In this document: positions 44,775 to 58,218 of the stretch, piece by piece
Position numbering within the stretch: position 1 is the stretch's first letter
Layout: the number at the start of each line of letters is the position of its first letter
Assembly (NCBI RefSeq): GCF_037176765.1
Contig: NC_090021.1
Location: 61,881,453-61,945,452, forward strand
DNA from: Anolis sagrei
Taxonomy: Eukaryota; Chordata; Lepidosauria; Squamata; Anolidae
Length of the DNA stretch: 64,000 nucleotides
Direction of reading: 5' to 3'
Translations under genes and position numbers: made by a program
The notes under the pieces: generated by a model
What the model was told of the DNA's origin: nothing
The model's database searches: none
The model's input: only the letters and a program-made list of their open reading frames with translations

Positions 44775-47700
44775 CTGAAAAAGAAAAATACAAATATTAT
44801 AGATCAACATTTTGCATTTTTTATTCACTCCAAGAACATTTGATATATCACTATTCATATTCAGAATCAATGCTGGTTTAGAGACAAGATGATCCAGAAG
44901 ATCTAGAAAAACCTCCTTGAAAAACTGGGGGAAAATTCTATCATTGCTTACAAATTGCTGAAAATGTTTGACTACAAAATGGTTTTGTTTTCAGAAAAAC
45001 ATAAAGGTCGAGCATTCTTAACCCAAAATGCACCAAAGTTCTAAAACATTTTCAAGTGCCAACATAACACTCAAGTGGATAATTCCACACCTGCCCTTGG
45101 AATGTGTTTTTAAAAAAGGACCTTCAGGATATGTGTAAAAGGTGGGTATGAAATATAAATAATTTAATATTTAGATTTGGGTCTCATCTACCTATTTATA
45201 TATTTATCTAAAGATCAAAGTATGTCTCCCTGCCCCCCTATTTGTACCACAAAGGCTGTTGCTAGGTGAAGTGGCCTTTGTGATGTTACTGGGAAAGAAA
45301 AGTGGTGTGTATGAGGGAAGACGAGAAAAAAAATAAAAAGAAGGGCAAGGAGGGAGGGAAAGAAAGAAAAAGGAGGGAAGGCAGGAAAGAGCCATGTTGC
45401 CATGGAGACATTAGCCTTCTCAGAGCTGGAGAAGGGAGAAGGAATGAATGAATGAATGGAAAGGAAAGGAGTAGGAAGGGAATGGGAGAATAAAGAAAAA
45501 AGAGGGACGGAAGAAAGGAAGAGAAAGAGGTAAAGGTATGGGGGAGGGAAAGAGAAAGAAGGGATAAAACCAGTGTGTAATGGCTGCTCTGACACCCTGG
45601 CAATGCCAGGTATATACACTATATGCTAGTCTGTAGATAAAAGTTTTGTATGTATATATGTACCAGAACTCCTGGTGGCGCAGTGGGTTAAAGCGCTGAG
45701 CTGCTGAACTTGCTAACCAAAAGGTTGCAGGTTCAAATTCAGGGAACAGCGTTAGCTCCCGCTGTTAGCCCTCGCTTCTGTCAATGTAGCAGTTCGAAAA
45801 CATGCAAATGTGAGTAGAGCGATAGGTACCTCTCTGGCGGGAAGGTAACGGTGCTCCATGCAGTCATGCTGGCCACATGACCTTGGAGGTGTCTGCGCTC
45901 TTTGGCTTAGAAATGGATATGAACACCAACCCCCAGAGTTGGACACGACTAGACTTATTGTCAGGGAAAAACCTTTGCCTTTATGTATGTATGTATGTAT
46001 GTATGTGTGAACTACAAAGGCTTCTACATGGCTTGATGGATCTGTATAAAATACTGGCAGGGTTGGAAGTTCAGTAACCCAACCATTTTGCTTGCTCACA
46101 AACATTTAAAACAATCTATACTGCCAACAAATGAGTCTGAGGTGTTTAGAACTAACTGCAAGAGGGCAGTAGAGAGTTGCCAGGGATACATTTTAAGACA
46201 GGCCTTTTCAGGAGGCCTAGACACTGATATCAGCAGGAAGAGCCTTTAGATCAGGCATGGGCAAACTTTGGCCCTCCAGGTGTTTTAGACTTCAACTCCC
46301 ACAATTCCTAACAACATACCGACTGCTAAGCATTGTGGGAATTGAAGTCCAAAACACTTGAAGGGAGGGACGAAGTTTGCCCATGCCTGCTTTATAGGGT
46401 AATTATATAGATAGACAGGGTTAGCTGCTGGTTTTCCACTGAAATCCAGACTGGGTCCAAAGCTGCTTAGCTATGAGGCAAAAGCACAGCTCTAAAGGTC
46501 ATAGCAGGGATGTCCACCCCAGATGAGTAAAAAAGTAATTTCATGAGGATTTCTATTTTAAAGTGGGTATGCCTGCACTGTGTTCTGGGATTGAGAGTGT
46601 GTGACTGTTTAGCTTCCAATAATGTGTTCCCTTTTAGGTGGTTGAGCCATCAACCTGAGCAAATAAAACCTGATGAGCCCTCACAAAAACAGTGGAGATG
46701 CTTCAGAGCCTCTCAGGGGGGAAAAGCATCACCATTGAAGTGTTTTGAGAGAAGGGGGGAGTGTATGAGGGATAAGAAGAGAGGAAAGAAATAAAGAGAA
46801 AAGGAGGAAGGAATAAAGCAAAGAAGGGAAAAGGACAGGAAAAAGAAAGGGATGGATAGGAAGGAAGGAAAGAAGGAACGAAGGAACGAACGAAAGAAAA
46901 GAAAAAAAAGAGGCAGTAAGAGGAGAAAGAAGGAAAGAAAGAAAAAGGGAAGAGAAAGGACGGGAAAAATGGACAAAGGAGGAAGGGAAGAAAAAAAGGT
47001 AGAGAAAGAAAATAAATAAGAAAGTGAAAGGTATGAGGGAAGATGGATGGATGGATGAATGGAAGGAAGGAAGGGAAGGAAGGAAGAAAGGAGGGGAAAA
47101 AAGAGAAGGAGGGAAAAGTATGACAGGAATGGATGAAGGAAAGAAAAAGCCACAAAGAAAATGCTACTTATGGACAACGCTACTTATATATAAGTCAAAA
47201 TTTCCAAAATCTGAAAATACCAGAAACCTGAAACACTTCTGTTTTTTGGATAAGGGATACTCAACCTGTGCTGGCACCTTCAATTCTTAGGACATAGCAA
47301 CTTGCAAAAATATAACGTATTAGTACAGTATTGAATGGTGTTAAAAACACTGCTGTTATGTTGTTTTAACATTCTACTTCATTTGAGTGATCTCACAAGA
47401 AGACTATAGATTGAAAAGGAAGAACTGCAATGCAAAGCAGTTTCCTAGGACACACGATAGCATAAATCACACAATGGAGATGGAGGTGGGATACAGATAA
47501 TTTATATATATAAAAGCATAATGAATAAGAGTTTATTTTTTACCTTTTTAGATTCAGCCAATCTTTTGCGACTTTACTGAAGGCCTCTGAGCCAGGTGCA
47601 ATCATGGCTTCAAAATCCACCAGCTAGAACACATAAACAGTTACTTTAAACCCCTATTCTCTCACACCAGAAGTGACTTGTCGCTCCTGACATGAAAAAA

Positions 47701-50700
47701 AACCCCAACTTTAAACCCCTATTTTAAAATGTAACTCCCTGAGCTACCTAAGCATACTGACACATATAGCACTATCAAAGATATATAATGGTGTGAGTTG
47801 AAAAAACAGTGCGGCTCATGTGTACCTTCTGTCTGTCTCACCCTGGGTGCTACTTTAACAAATTGCAGGATAATAGTGCAGAGTCAAATCTTCTAATATA
47901 ATTGTGGAAGGAAATGCATTTTAATTGTAAGCAATTAACTAACTTCTGTTTCAAGGTACCAACACCATTTGGTTTAAAACTGGACATGTCAACTGATAGT
48001 AAAAACAAAATAGTGTCATACTGTACTCACAGGAGCTTCTGTGCTCATTTAAACATAGGGCATGTTCTATTTATTAATTTATTTACAACATTTGTATTCC
48101 GCCCATATCAGCCTGAAGGTGACATACAAGTTGGCAACAATTAGATGCCATATATAAAAATACATACATCAATAAAAAGCAAAAACATCACAATACATTT
48201 AAAAACCATAAAAGCAATGAATAATAGAAATTATAAAAACTATGTCTTCTTGTTCAAAACCTCAACCGTTCCATCGTCTTAGTCATTCCTAGTTCATTTT
48301 CCAAAATGATTTTACATCATTTCTAGCAAAAGGTGAAATATTACTGAGGCATTCCCAAGTGCTTACAGCATGACATGCTATGCCATTAAATACTGCAGAA
48401 GGACTGACGGGGGACGGCCGCAATGCAATCCTATATATATTTACTTGCAAGTACATCTCAAAGAGTTCTAGGGGATTTAATTCTATGTAAATGCAAATAA
48501 GTCTGTAGACTCATTCAGCTATTTTGCTAGGGCTTTCCAATCTGTTTCAGAGAAAAAACATGCCTCCCAAGAAACTTACAGGAACTTTGCTTTACTTCCA
48601 TCTTAATCAGTCTCATGTTATACTTTGTGAAGCATTATGTGAGATGCATAATAACTTGGATGTTATCTAATGCCAGAACCTGCTTTCACCTACATTTCTA
48701 TGTATTTTATGCAGATCATACCTTTCCTTTGGGAATTTTTCCAGAAACTTCTTTTCCACTTGCCATCAGTGCCCCCATGATGACTGAATAAGCCACTACA
48801 CTAGAAAGCAAGAAGAACAAAAGCAGAATCACTACAAAGCATCCTGTGATGTTCTGAAGCATCAACATACATTTTATAGATACAAACACAAAAGTGAAGG
48901 GAATTGCCAATGGAAGAACTTATCACTGTTGTCCTCCACTACCCATTCCTGTGCCAAATATAAAAACGTAGCATGCTGAAAGTGCAAAAAGAGTGCAGCC
49001 TGCTTTGGCACTGCCAGCTAACCCTACTAGTTATGCACTGCCGTTCTAAAAAAGGGCATGCTATGAAATAAGAAGAGTAAGATTATTGAAATGGGAAAGA
49101 GAAATGAGGGAAGAAAGAGAGATTTGACTCCTAAGAAATCCATGACATGAAGAACAAAAGTCAACACATCTCCCCGCCCCCCCCCCCCACCTCACCTTTT
49201 TTCAGTAACAGATCCTTTCGCTTGGAACAATTGGGAACAAAATAAGTTCTGACATCTTGGGCAGAATAACTGTTATTCAACCACATACAGGGTTTTTTCT
49301 TTGCACTTTTCATTAATTATACCATCTATTCCTTGCCCATACTTGACTTCTGCTATGCACATTTGGGCTGATGTGAAAAGATTGCAGACCAAAACAAAGC
49401 TTTACCATCTCAGACAGGAAACAGTATTCTGTTGTTCAACCATTTTCTCATAAAAATTATAACCACAATAAATATGACAAGCAGTTTTTGAGTTGAATGT
49501 TAAGAAATGGGAAGAAGGGGAAAACAAGCTAGCTCACAGTTACAGATAACTACCATGTGCAGAATGTAAACAGACACAAAATTACCTATGAAGAAAGATA
49601 CTAACCTTGATCCCCTGGACAGAGGCATTAAATTATAGAAGTAGTATGCAAGTGAGAGGATTAGACTGCACACAGCATCAGATTCCTAAGTCGAATAAAA
49701 GCACAGATGTAACATCTAAAAAAGGAAATATTCATACAAACTGCACACATCTATCTTATGAGGTCTGATAGGTGGAATTAATGTAAATGTTTACATGATT
49801 TTTATCAAATAACATTCTGGTACCTCTAATTTTCTTCATTAAACATGAAAAAGCATAAAGGTGCTATTAGCATTAAGATAAACCATAAAAAGCCCTTTTC
49901 CATCCAGTTTTTTAAGACTATACTTTATCTAAATTATATGCTATTTCTTGTCATAATGCAAATACTTTTTGTCATGAAGAATAGAGGTTCTATAAGTTCT
50001 CTAACTTACAATACTGTTGTATGTTTAAGCTGCCATTAATTTTTGTGGGAGATTTGGAACTTATAGTTCCAATATTATATTTACATTTAGCTAGGCTTTA
50101 GACTGCTACACACATACCTAGAAAAAAAAAAACCTGTTTTTTATAATGAGCTGGATCCAAAGTTCCCACAAATAGAAGTTTGCTTATGGGATCCAACTAT
50201 TTTTATAATCTTAATTAATGTATTTAATAATATGCAAGTTATGGCAGAAACAAAAAAAACTGCTTAGTAGTTGACCCAATTCAATATTATCACGAGCCTT
50301 TGACTTTCTTGTTTCAAACAGTTTGACAAGCTGAATAGGGAATAGATTTTAGGGGGAAACAGAGCCTAAAGTCCTTTTGAGTTTCTGGAACAGATTGCAC
50401 GTTATTTCTGTTTTGGTTTTTAAAATAATAAATACACAAACCTCTGCTCCAGGTTCTGTAGATGACACAAGTATTTTCCCTTTGGCAGTTAAGTCTTTAT
50501 AAAGAGCATCAATTTCTGCATGATATTGTTGTGTTCTTTCCTCTGTTGTCTGTGTTTCAACTGAAAACAAAATGTTCCCAATCCTGAAAAAATAATAAGC
50601 ATATAGTTATGCAAAACAGACAACAAGTAGAGTAAATGATACCAACAACTGCTACTTCAATCGGCAATGGATTCAGCATAACTAATTATTTCTCTTTAGA

Positions 50701-51456
50701 ATCGAAACACCAAGATTCAAAAATAATATTCAAAACATATTTAACAGAGCTATTAATAGTAGATAAAGTCGGTTACTTGCACACTCACATATATCTTTAA
50801 AAAGAGATAGATGTATAAATGGCTGGTAAGCATCTCTTTTTTGCCTACAGGTAGATGACATAGAATGAAAGCTCAACATACTTATCTCCTGTTATGGTAA
50901 TAGTAAATCCGTCATATTCTTTTCCTGGATCTTCGAGGCTTGGGACTTTGGTGTTGACAGTGAATCCATCTCTTGTTTTGCTGCTAAGCTGCTTTCAAAT
51001 CACCAACAAATGGACAAGAATATTGACCTTTAACATATATTACAAGTACATTTAAAACCATTTCAGCATTCCTTATACAGCTGAGATGACAACATTCTAG
51101 AAACCATGCAGTTTATTTTCTTCAGGTGAGATCTGGTTATGGTAATATTACATGGGTATATTTTTCTTTTCACTGCTGGGCTTCAAAAGAACAGAGAAAC
51201 TGCCACATTTAGATAGAATCACTCCAAAAAAGGGATTAGCACCTTGTGGTTATAGGGTTGAATGCAGCCTTAGATCGAATTTCCAAAGTTCTCCACATAG
51301 AAAAGTCTTCCATGATATTTATAACTAGGCCATGCCATGCTTCCTCCAGTCAGTAATTTACACAGAAAAATCTCTTTCTCCCTCTCTTTCTCTCTCTATA
51401 CATACGGTATATGTGTGTCTGTGTATATACACACACACTATGCATTTATACAGGGG

Positions 51457-51491
<35 letters not shown>

Positions 51492-54400
51492 GGAAGTCCC
51501 CAAGTTACAAACATTCAACTTACAAATGACTCATAGTTAAGAATGGAGTGAGACAACAGGAAGTGAGAGAAGTCTATCCCTAGATATGGTAATTCACTCC
51601 TAACAGGGAAAAAAAGTGAAGGGAAATCTTCTGAACAAGGGCACAGAGAGCAAAACAAACACCACAGGTTGCTGACCCTTCCCTATGCTATCCAAAGGTG
51701 GCTGGAGTTACACTTTAAAATTTATCTGTTCCAACTTACATATAAATTCAACTTAAAAATAAACCTAGAGAACCTTTTCTTTTCATAATGTGGGAGCTGC
51801 CTGTATATTTTGCTAACTACCACCCACAAATTGCAACAGCACTCAATAAGTGCTATACTAGGGAATGGGAATATAGAGTTCTCCCTTATCTTAACACTAC
51901 AATTCATTCTAAGAAAACCAAAATTATCAAAATTATGTTTTGTAACCCCCTTGATCCCACACTAATTATACATTTGATTTTATGCAATATAATTAAAGAA
52001 AGGGTTCTTGGTTATGAGGAATAGATAAACTAGACCAATGTATAAAGCCCAGAAAAATTTATTGCTACTCTTTATAAAATAGATCGCAACACCTGACATC
52101 TAAAAATCTTTAAGTCTGGTGAGATGCTGATGTCTTTGTTTTCTGATAGGTCCCCTGTACACAAATTTTCCTTCATGGACAAAATTAATTTTATAAATGT
52201 TGTATAAAATCACCTTCAGGCTATGTGTATAAGATGTATATGAAACATAAATGAATTTCATGTTTAAACTTGGGTCACATCTCCAAAATATTTTACATAT
52301 ATGCAAAAACAGGAATTCCAAAATCCAAAAAACTTTTCGTCCCAAGCATTTTGGAAATCAGTACATCACTCATGCCTTCTATTCTGGTTTAAAATAGTAA
52401 CTTTAAATCTATCCCCCCCCCCCCCCCCTTCACATTTCATTTATTACATTTGAAAATCTCCCCCTATATTATTTAGAGGGCTACTTATAACAACAGCAAA
52501 TGTTCCACCATATAAATGTTCATTTACTAACTTTAGAAGTAGTTTTTGTAACTGAGAAGTTACCTGAAGAACAAGAATTATACCTCACCTTTCCCTTCAC
52601 TAAAATTGATGCTGCATTCCAGTATACAGTTTTTGAGGAATAAACCCTGTTAAACTCAGTATGGCTATCCTCTGTGTTTATATGCACAGAGTCTACTTTA
52701 AAAATACATATGTTCTTAGAAGACTTAGGAAAATCAATGCATATGCTTATATTTGTGCTTTGTCACATTTGGCATGTTGGACTTCTGATTGCCATTTTGG
52801 TTAATTTTGAACTAGGGTGGTTCTTCTTTTCTTTTCTTTTGAGAGGTTCTGTATGCATGGGAAAAGTAGACCATCACATTTGTAGCTGGTTTTAGGTATT
52901 TGGGGCCAATCCTGAAGCACAAAATCCACTAAAATTGATGGTTTGTTGTTTTTTTTAACTTTGAGTCTGGAGACCTTGGGAAGTTTCTGCTGCATTTCAG
53001 AGGTTGCACTTGTCGTCACAAGGACTGCACTTTGCCCACCCCCACGCCCCCATTATATAACACCAGAGGCCCTAAGTGGCAAACACATACTCCAGTGAGA
53101 TGTGAAAGATCCTATTCTCCAATCTGGTACCATCAAAATGCTCTGGAGGTAAACCAGATGCTTCTCACTTTAAGCATTACACAGGAAATGGGTGCAGCAG
53201 GATATGTATCTTCTTTTTCTTCTGTCTTGTAAACTACCGTAATGTCCAAGCATAACCCTTTGTTATGATGCTGGAAAGGGTTTTTATAAAGGGTATTAAT
53301 GCCTGGTAAAATCTTATAGACTGCTTCGCATCTCCAGTTTTTTCACCACTATGCTTTCACAATTTTGCCTCTGATGCTACTAAACATGATTTGGAGCTGA
53401 AATAAGGCACAGAATATTACCTTCATGATGGGGAGAAGATCTTCCACTTTATGAACTTGTTCCAGTGCTTCTCGAACTTCCAACAGTTCTTTGTGGTTAT
53501 TTGCACTAAAATAAGTTAAAACCACTTACATACAATATCTTTACTTGGTCCTACTTTTACATTAACAACATACAAAGGTTATTATTTTTAAATGAAGCAT
53601 ATATTCTTTAGCCGACATAAGCTACATAATTTATTTAATGTCTGCATTCAGGTGCAATACTGAATCTTAGCTTAGTTCTACAATGACCAGTCTACATGAC
53701 CCTTGTTCTTAGGCTCATGCCCTCTAACCTCCCTTCAACTCCTGTGCATTTCTGAAAAGATACAATTACTTTGTTTTCAGCAAACACACCTTGAATTTTC
53801 TGATTGACAAAGAGGAACAAACAACTTTTTAGCTTCCAACGGGGCTTTTAATTGGTTCATACAAAAACTGTAGCTAAAATCTGATTGCAGATTATTCTGA
53901 TCCACACATAATGTTTACTGTGATAAGTCTCTATTTGTAGAGTTGTATTTAACAAAAAAAGTATCAAAACTGCTGAAGGCAGCAGACATAATTCCTGCTA
54001 CATCCATTTTGCACCAGCTACTTTGGCTGCTTATTCTTTTCTAGATCCTCTGAAATTAGGCTTTAACGTTTATTTAAAGAATGACCTGTACAAGCACATT
54101 TAGAGCTGAAAATAGTATGAAGTTTTACCACCTGAAAGACCTGTGAGATTCTTAGTTAACAACTAATATGATTTTGGCTTTTCTTGTTTTTGTGTGGTGG
54201 GGATGTTGCAACCTAACCTCTGGGTGTTTAGGTAAACTTGCCTTCAGCTTATTTAGATTATAAAAAGTTGTAGACACAATTTGTAACATTAGCTGACAGT
54301 TCTTGGGATGGCATATAAATATTTAAACATTCCATATGAACAATACAAGGAATAGTTTTTTACCTGTGATAAACAAGGATTCTTTCTTTGACAAAATGAA

Positions 54401-57400
54401 GCATCTTTTCAAAATATTCAATGTATCTCATGTTAATCACCTGCCCCCTGTAAAGATGAACGTTTTAAAAATGGGATAGTGAATACTGTGATAACATTTG
54501 AACATTTCCAATGTAAGGACATCTACAACACTGGAGGACACACTTTGCTCAACACACATCTGCTTCATACAGAGCATTCCAACTATAGTTCAATGTACAG
54601 ATTTACTTTGAATTTAGCATAATCACATACGGATTAGGCCTGTACTTGTGGACACAGTCCCTTGCACTTGTAATTACTGATTGTGACGAACACTGATAAT
54701 GGCTATGAATGTTCACTACAACTAATCACCTTGAAAAGTCTGTACTAAGCCTCCAGTCTGAACACTATTTTGAGGCTCTTTTGTTGTTCATTAGTTCAGT
54801 TGTTTCCGACTCTTCATGACTTCATGGACCAGCCCACACCAGAGCTCCCTGTCGGCCGTCACCACCTGCTTCAAGGTCAATCCAGTCACTTCAATGATGC
54901 CATCGGTCCATCTTGGATGGATGGTCGGCCCTTCTTCCTTTTTCCTTCCATTTTCCCCAGTATAATTGTCTTCTCTAAGCTTTCTTTTCTTCTCATGATG
55001 TGGGCAAAGTACTTCATCTTTGCCTCTACTATCCTTCGCTCCAATGAGCAGTCGGACTTTAGTTCCTGGAGGATGGACTGGTTGGGTCTTCTCGCGGTCC
55101 AAGTCACTCTCAGAACTTTCCTCCAACACCACAGTTCAAAAGCCTCTATTTTGAGACTTATTATTTGACATTTTCTGGAGGGGTGTGTGCTTTGACTATG
55201 TTGCTGCATAGCAGGGACTTGGATGGGATGGCCCTTGTGGTCTCTTTCAGCTCTATGATTCTATACTCCATGACAAAAGGAGGCTATAATTTGTTTACAA
55301 TGTGCAAAGCAGGCATTATTCAATGCTAGAAGAAAATGTTACAGGCCAAGATTTACAAAAAACATAAACAGATTCTTTGACACAAATGTTGCAATTTCAA
55401 AATATACAATTCTGGCACAACCTCTAATGAAAACCAGTGTTACTACAGAGCCATACCTGATTAGATTGATGTGATTATTAAAGCCTCTGCTACGACTTTG
55501 AGCTGGCATTTGGTCTAACCATAGTACTGGCTGATCTGGGTCAGCTATCCTGCAAAAGAGACACCATTAATTGTATAAATGCAGATTCCTTTCCCATCCA
55601 TCATGCTGCATTGCGTGACTCAGGATTCTAGTATTCATAACAAAGAGCGAAATATTTCTCCTTATCCATTTTCCCTGTGCTGTTTTCTAAATCTCTGTCA
55701 CATCCATCTTGACTTATATCTTTTCCCTAAGGTAAAATGTTCTAGATGTTGTAAACTTTCTTAACAGAGAATTTGCTCAGTTCTCTTAATTATGTTCTTT
55801 TTCAACCCTACAATGCCTTTTGTAAAATGCAATAAACAGAAATACTGAGGGACCACAGGGATGTATATTCCTAATCCCCTCAATCTATGATGGCTGTGCT
55901 TTAATTAGGCAACAGTTGAAGCCTTTCAATACTGTAATACATAATCCACAGTTTATCCCTCACACTACTGATAATTGACAAAATTCATTCAACAAATTGC
56001 CTTCTTTATTACCTTCTCCATTTCACAGCAATGTCAAACATGTCTCTCCACTGCATCAGCCTGGTTTTCCCATTCATCCGTACTTTTGAGTTCACCCATG
56101 TTCGCTGTAGAGCTTGCATTACTTCTAGCACAGCCAGACCCATTGCTAAAAAAAAAACACAGCAGGTTACCACCAAAGACTATTCATATTTATACTTCAT
56201 GTTTTAAAACACACCAGATTTCCCCTAAGATAACTTTATTCTAAACTCCCTAAAAGACTAAATTTCTCCAATGAAGTGTGCAAGGACGGCGATCTATATT
56301 AAAAGATGCAATGAAGTGAATGACAACATAAAATATGGCTATTTAATATTATCAGGGTGGTTGCTGTCTCATGAAGTTTGTGCACACTGTGATAAATGAA
56401 AGCTTGTGAAAATAAGGATTTTTGCTTAATTAATTAAGGAGTTGAACTACAAGTCTAAAGCAAGCATGTCTTGCAGCTTTGCTTAAAATATCCATGTTTA
56501 GTCAGAGCAACAGTACAGTTTTCCTCATTATTAAGATAAACTTTTCCCAGCATACCTACCTCTATGTATTCTCTTGTTTGGAAGAAATCCAGGCATCTCA
56601 TATTGTGTTAGCGACCCCAGGTGATCAGCTATACAGATCATCTCTTGCATTTCAGGTTTATAGTTTTCAAATTTCTGAAGCACCACATCCCTTTAAAACA
56701 TGAACAAAACTCTGATGTTAAATAATAAGGGAATTTGTTGTTTTATGCCTTTGAATCATTGCTGTCTTTGGCAAATCTATCATGGAGTTTTCTTGGCAAG
56801 ATTTATTTAGAGGGAGATTTGCCTTTGCCTTCCTCTGAGGCTGAGATAGTATTACTTGCCCACTATATATACCATAAAACTCTAATTTACCACAAAGAAA
56901 AGCCAAGAACAGTTGCATTCAATAGTCAGGCTAGATGTACATTTGAAATACTTTTTCCAAACTTTTAGACAGTAAAAATATGAATCTGCTTACATGGCTA
57001 GCCAAAACAGATGGTTTCAAGACTATTCTTTTAAACTCAGTTCTTGTGGGTTTTTTCGGGCTATATGGCCATGTTCTAGAGGCATTTCTCCTGACGTTTC
57101 GCCTGCATCTATGGCAAGCATCCTCAGAGGTGAGGTCTGCTGGAAACTGGGAAAAAAGGGGTTTATATATCTGTGGAATGACCAGGGTGAGACAAAGGGC
57201 TTTTGTAAGTTGGGCTAGGTGTGAATCTTTCAACTGACCACCTTGATTAGCATACAATGGGCTGACTGTGCCTGGAGCAAACTCTTCTTGAAAGGTGATT
57301 AGATGTCCCTGCCTGTTTTTCTCTCTGCTGTTTTTGCTGTTGCAATTTTAGAATTTTTTAATACTGGTAGCCAGATTTTGTTCATTTTCATGGTTTCTTC

Positions 57401-58182
57401 TTTTATTCTTTTAAACATTCTCAGCACAGAAGACTCAAATACTTGTATTTTACTCACTTTATATGAGGTTGCAGTCCTGGCTGTTCTTCATAATCTTCTA
57501 TAAGAAATGGAAGATTTTTTGCCCAGTGATCCTTAAACTTTCCAGGAAGATCCATGTCTATATTGTATTCTGTAAGTGGGGTATCAAGGTGTGCATGCAA
57601 ATAGCGAGAATACTCTGCGAAGGAAACAAAAATAAGTGTTTTTTTCTATACACCAACACTCAAGGTCCCCAACAAAATGTTATATGTAAGTATAATTAAC
57701 AGTATCCATATATTTCACCATTTATGTATCACTTCTAGATATTCCTATCCAGCAAATGATTTACAGTTGCACAATGTGTTACACAACAAACAAGTTTATG
57801 TCTTCCTGAGTACATTCCAATCATTTCCCTCAATATTTGATCCTACTTGCACCACTGCAGCCATTGAAATTTCCTGTTTCCCCAAGACTACAGCAATACC
57901 TTCCTTTCCTAAATCATACTTTTCTCATTGTCAAAATATAAAAGATCTATCAGGGTATATATGGACAACCGCATAAATTCAATTTTTATTAAGGAAAAAA
58001 AATACATCAAGCCTAAAACAAAAGGTAGAAGGGTATATTCAGGGGAAATGCAGTATGCAGCAACAAAAAATGAGTAGTGATGGCTCATTATCTTTACCCC
58101 TAAAATAATTTTACTAATATAAGGAGAATTCATACATTGCTATATACTTATTCTTAAAAACAAACACACAGAAAATAGTCCA

Positions 58183-58218
<36 letters not shown>

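Noticed and set aside
46703-47177. Two minus-strand frames of about 150 codons rich in Phe, Ser, Leu and Pro
   Set aside because: Translation of the polypurine tract read as polypyrimidine; simple sequence, not genes. The same holds for 45204-45619.
54791-55209. Minus-strand 107-113 codon frames with kinase-like or helical look
   Set aside because: They are the C-terminal end of a BovB LINE, not host genes.
58184-58218. TATC, GATA and TATG repeats as possible CRISPR-like arrays
   Set aside because: Units of four bases without spacers; ordinary microsatellites.
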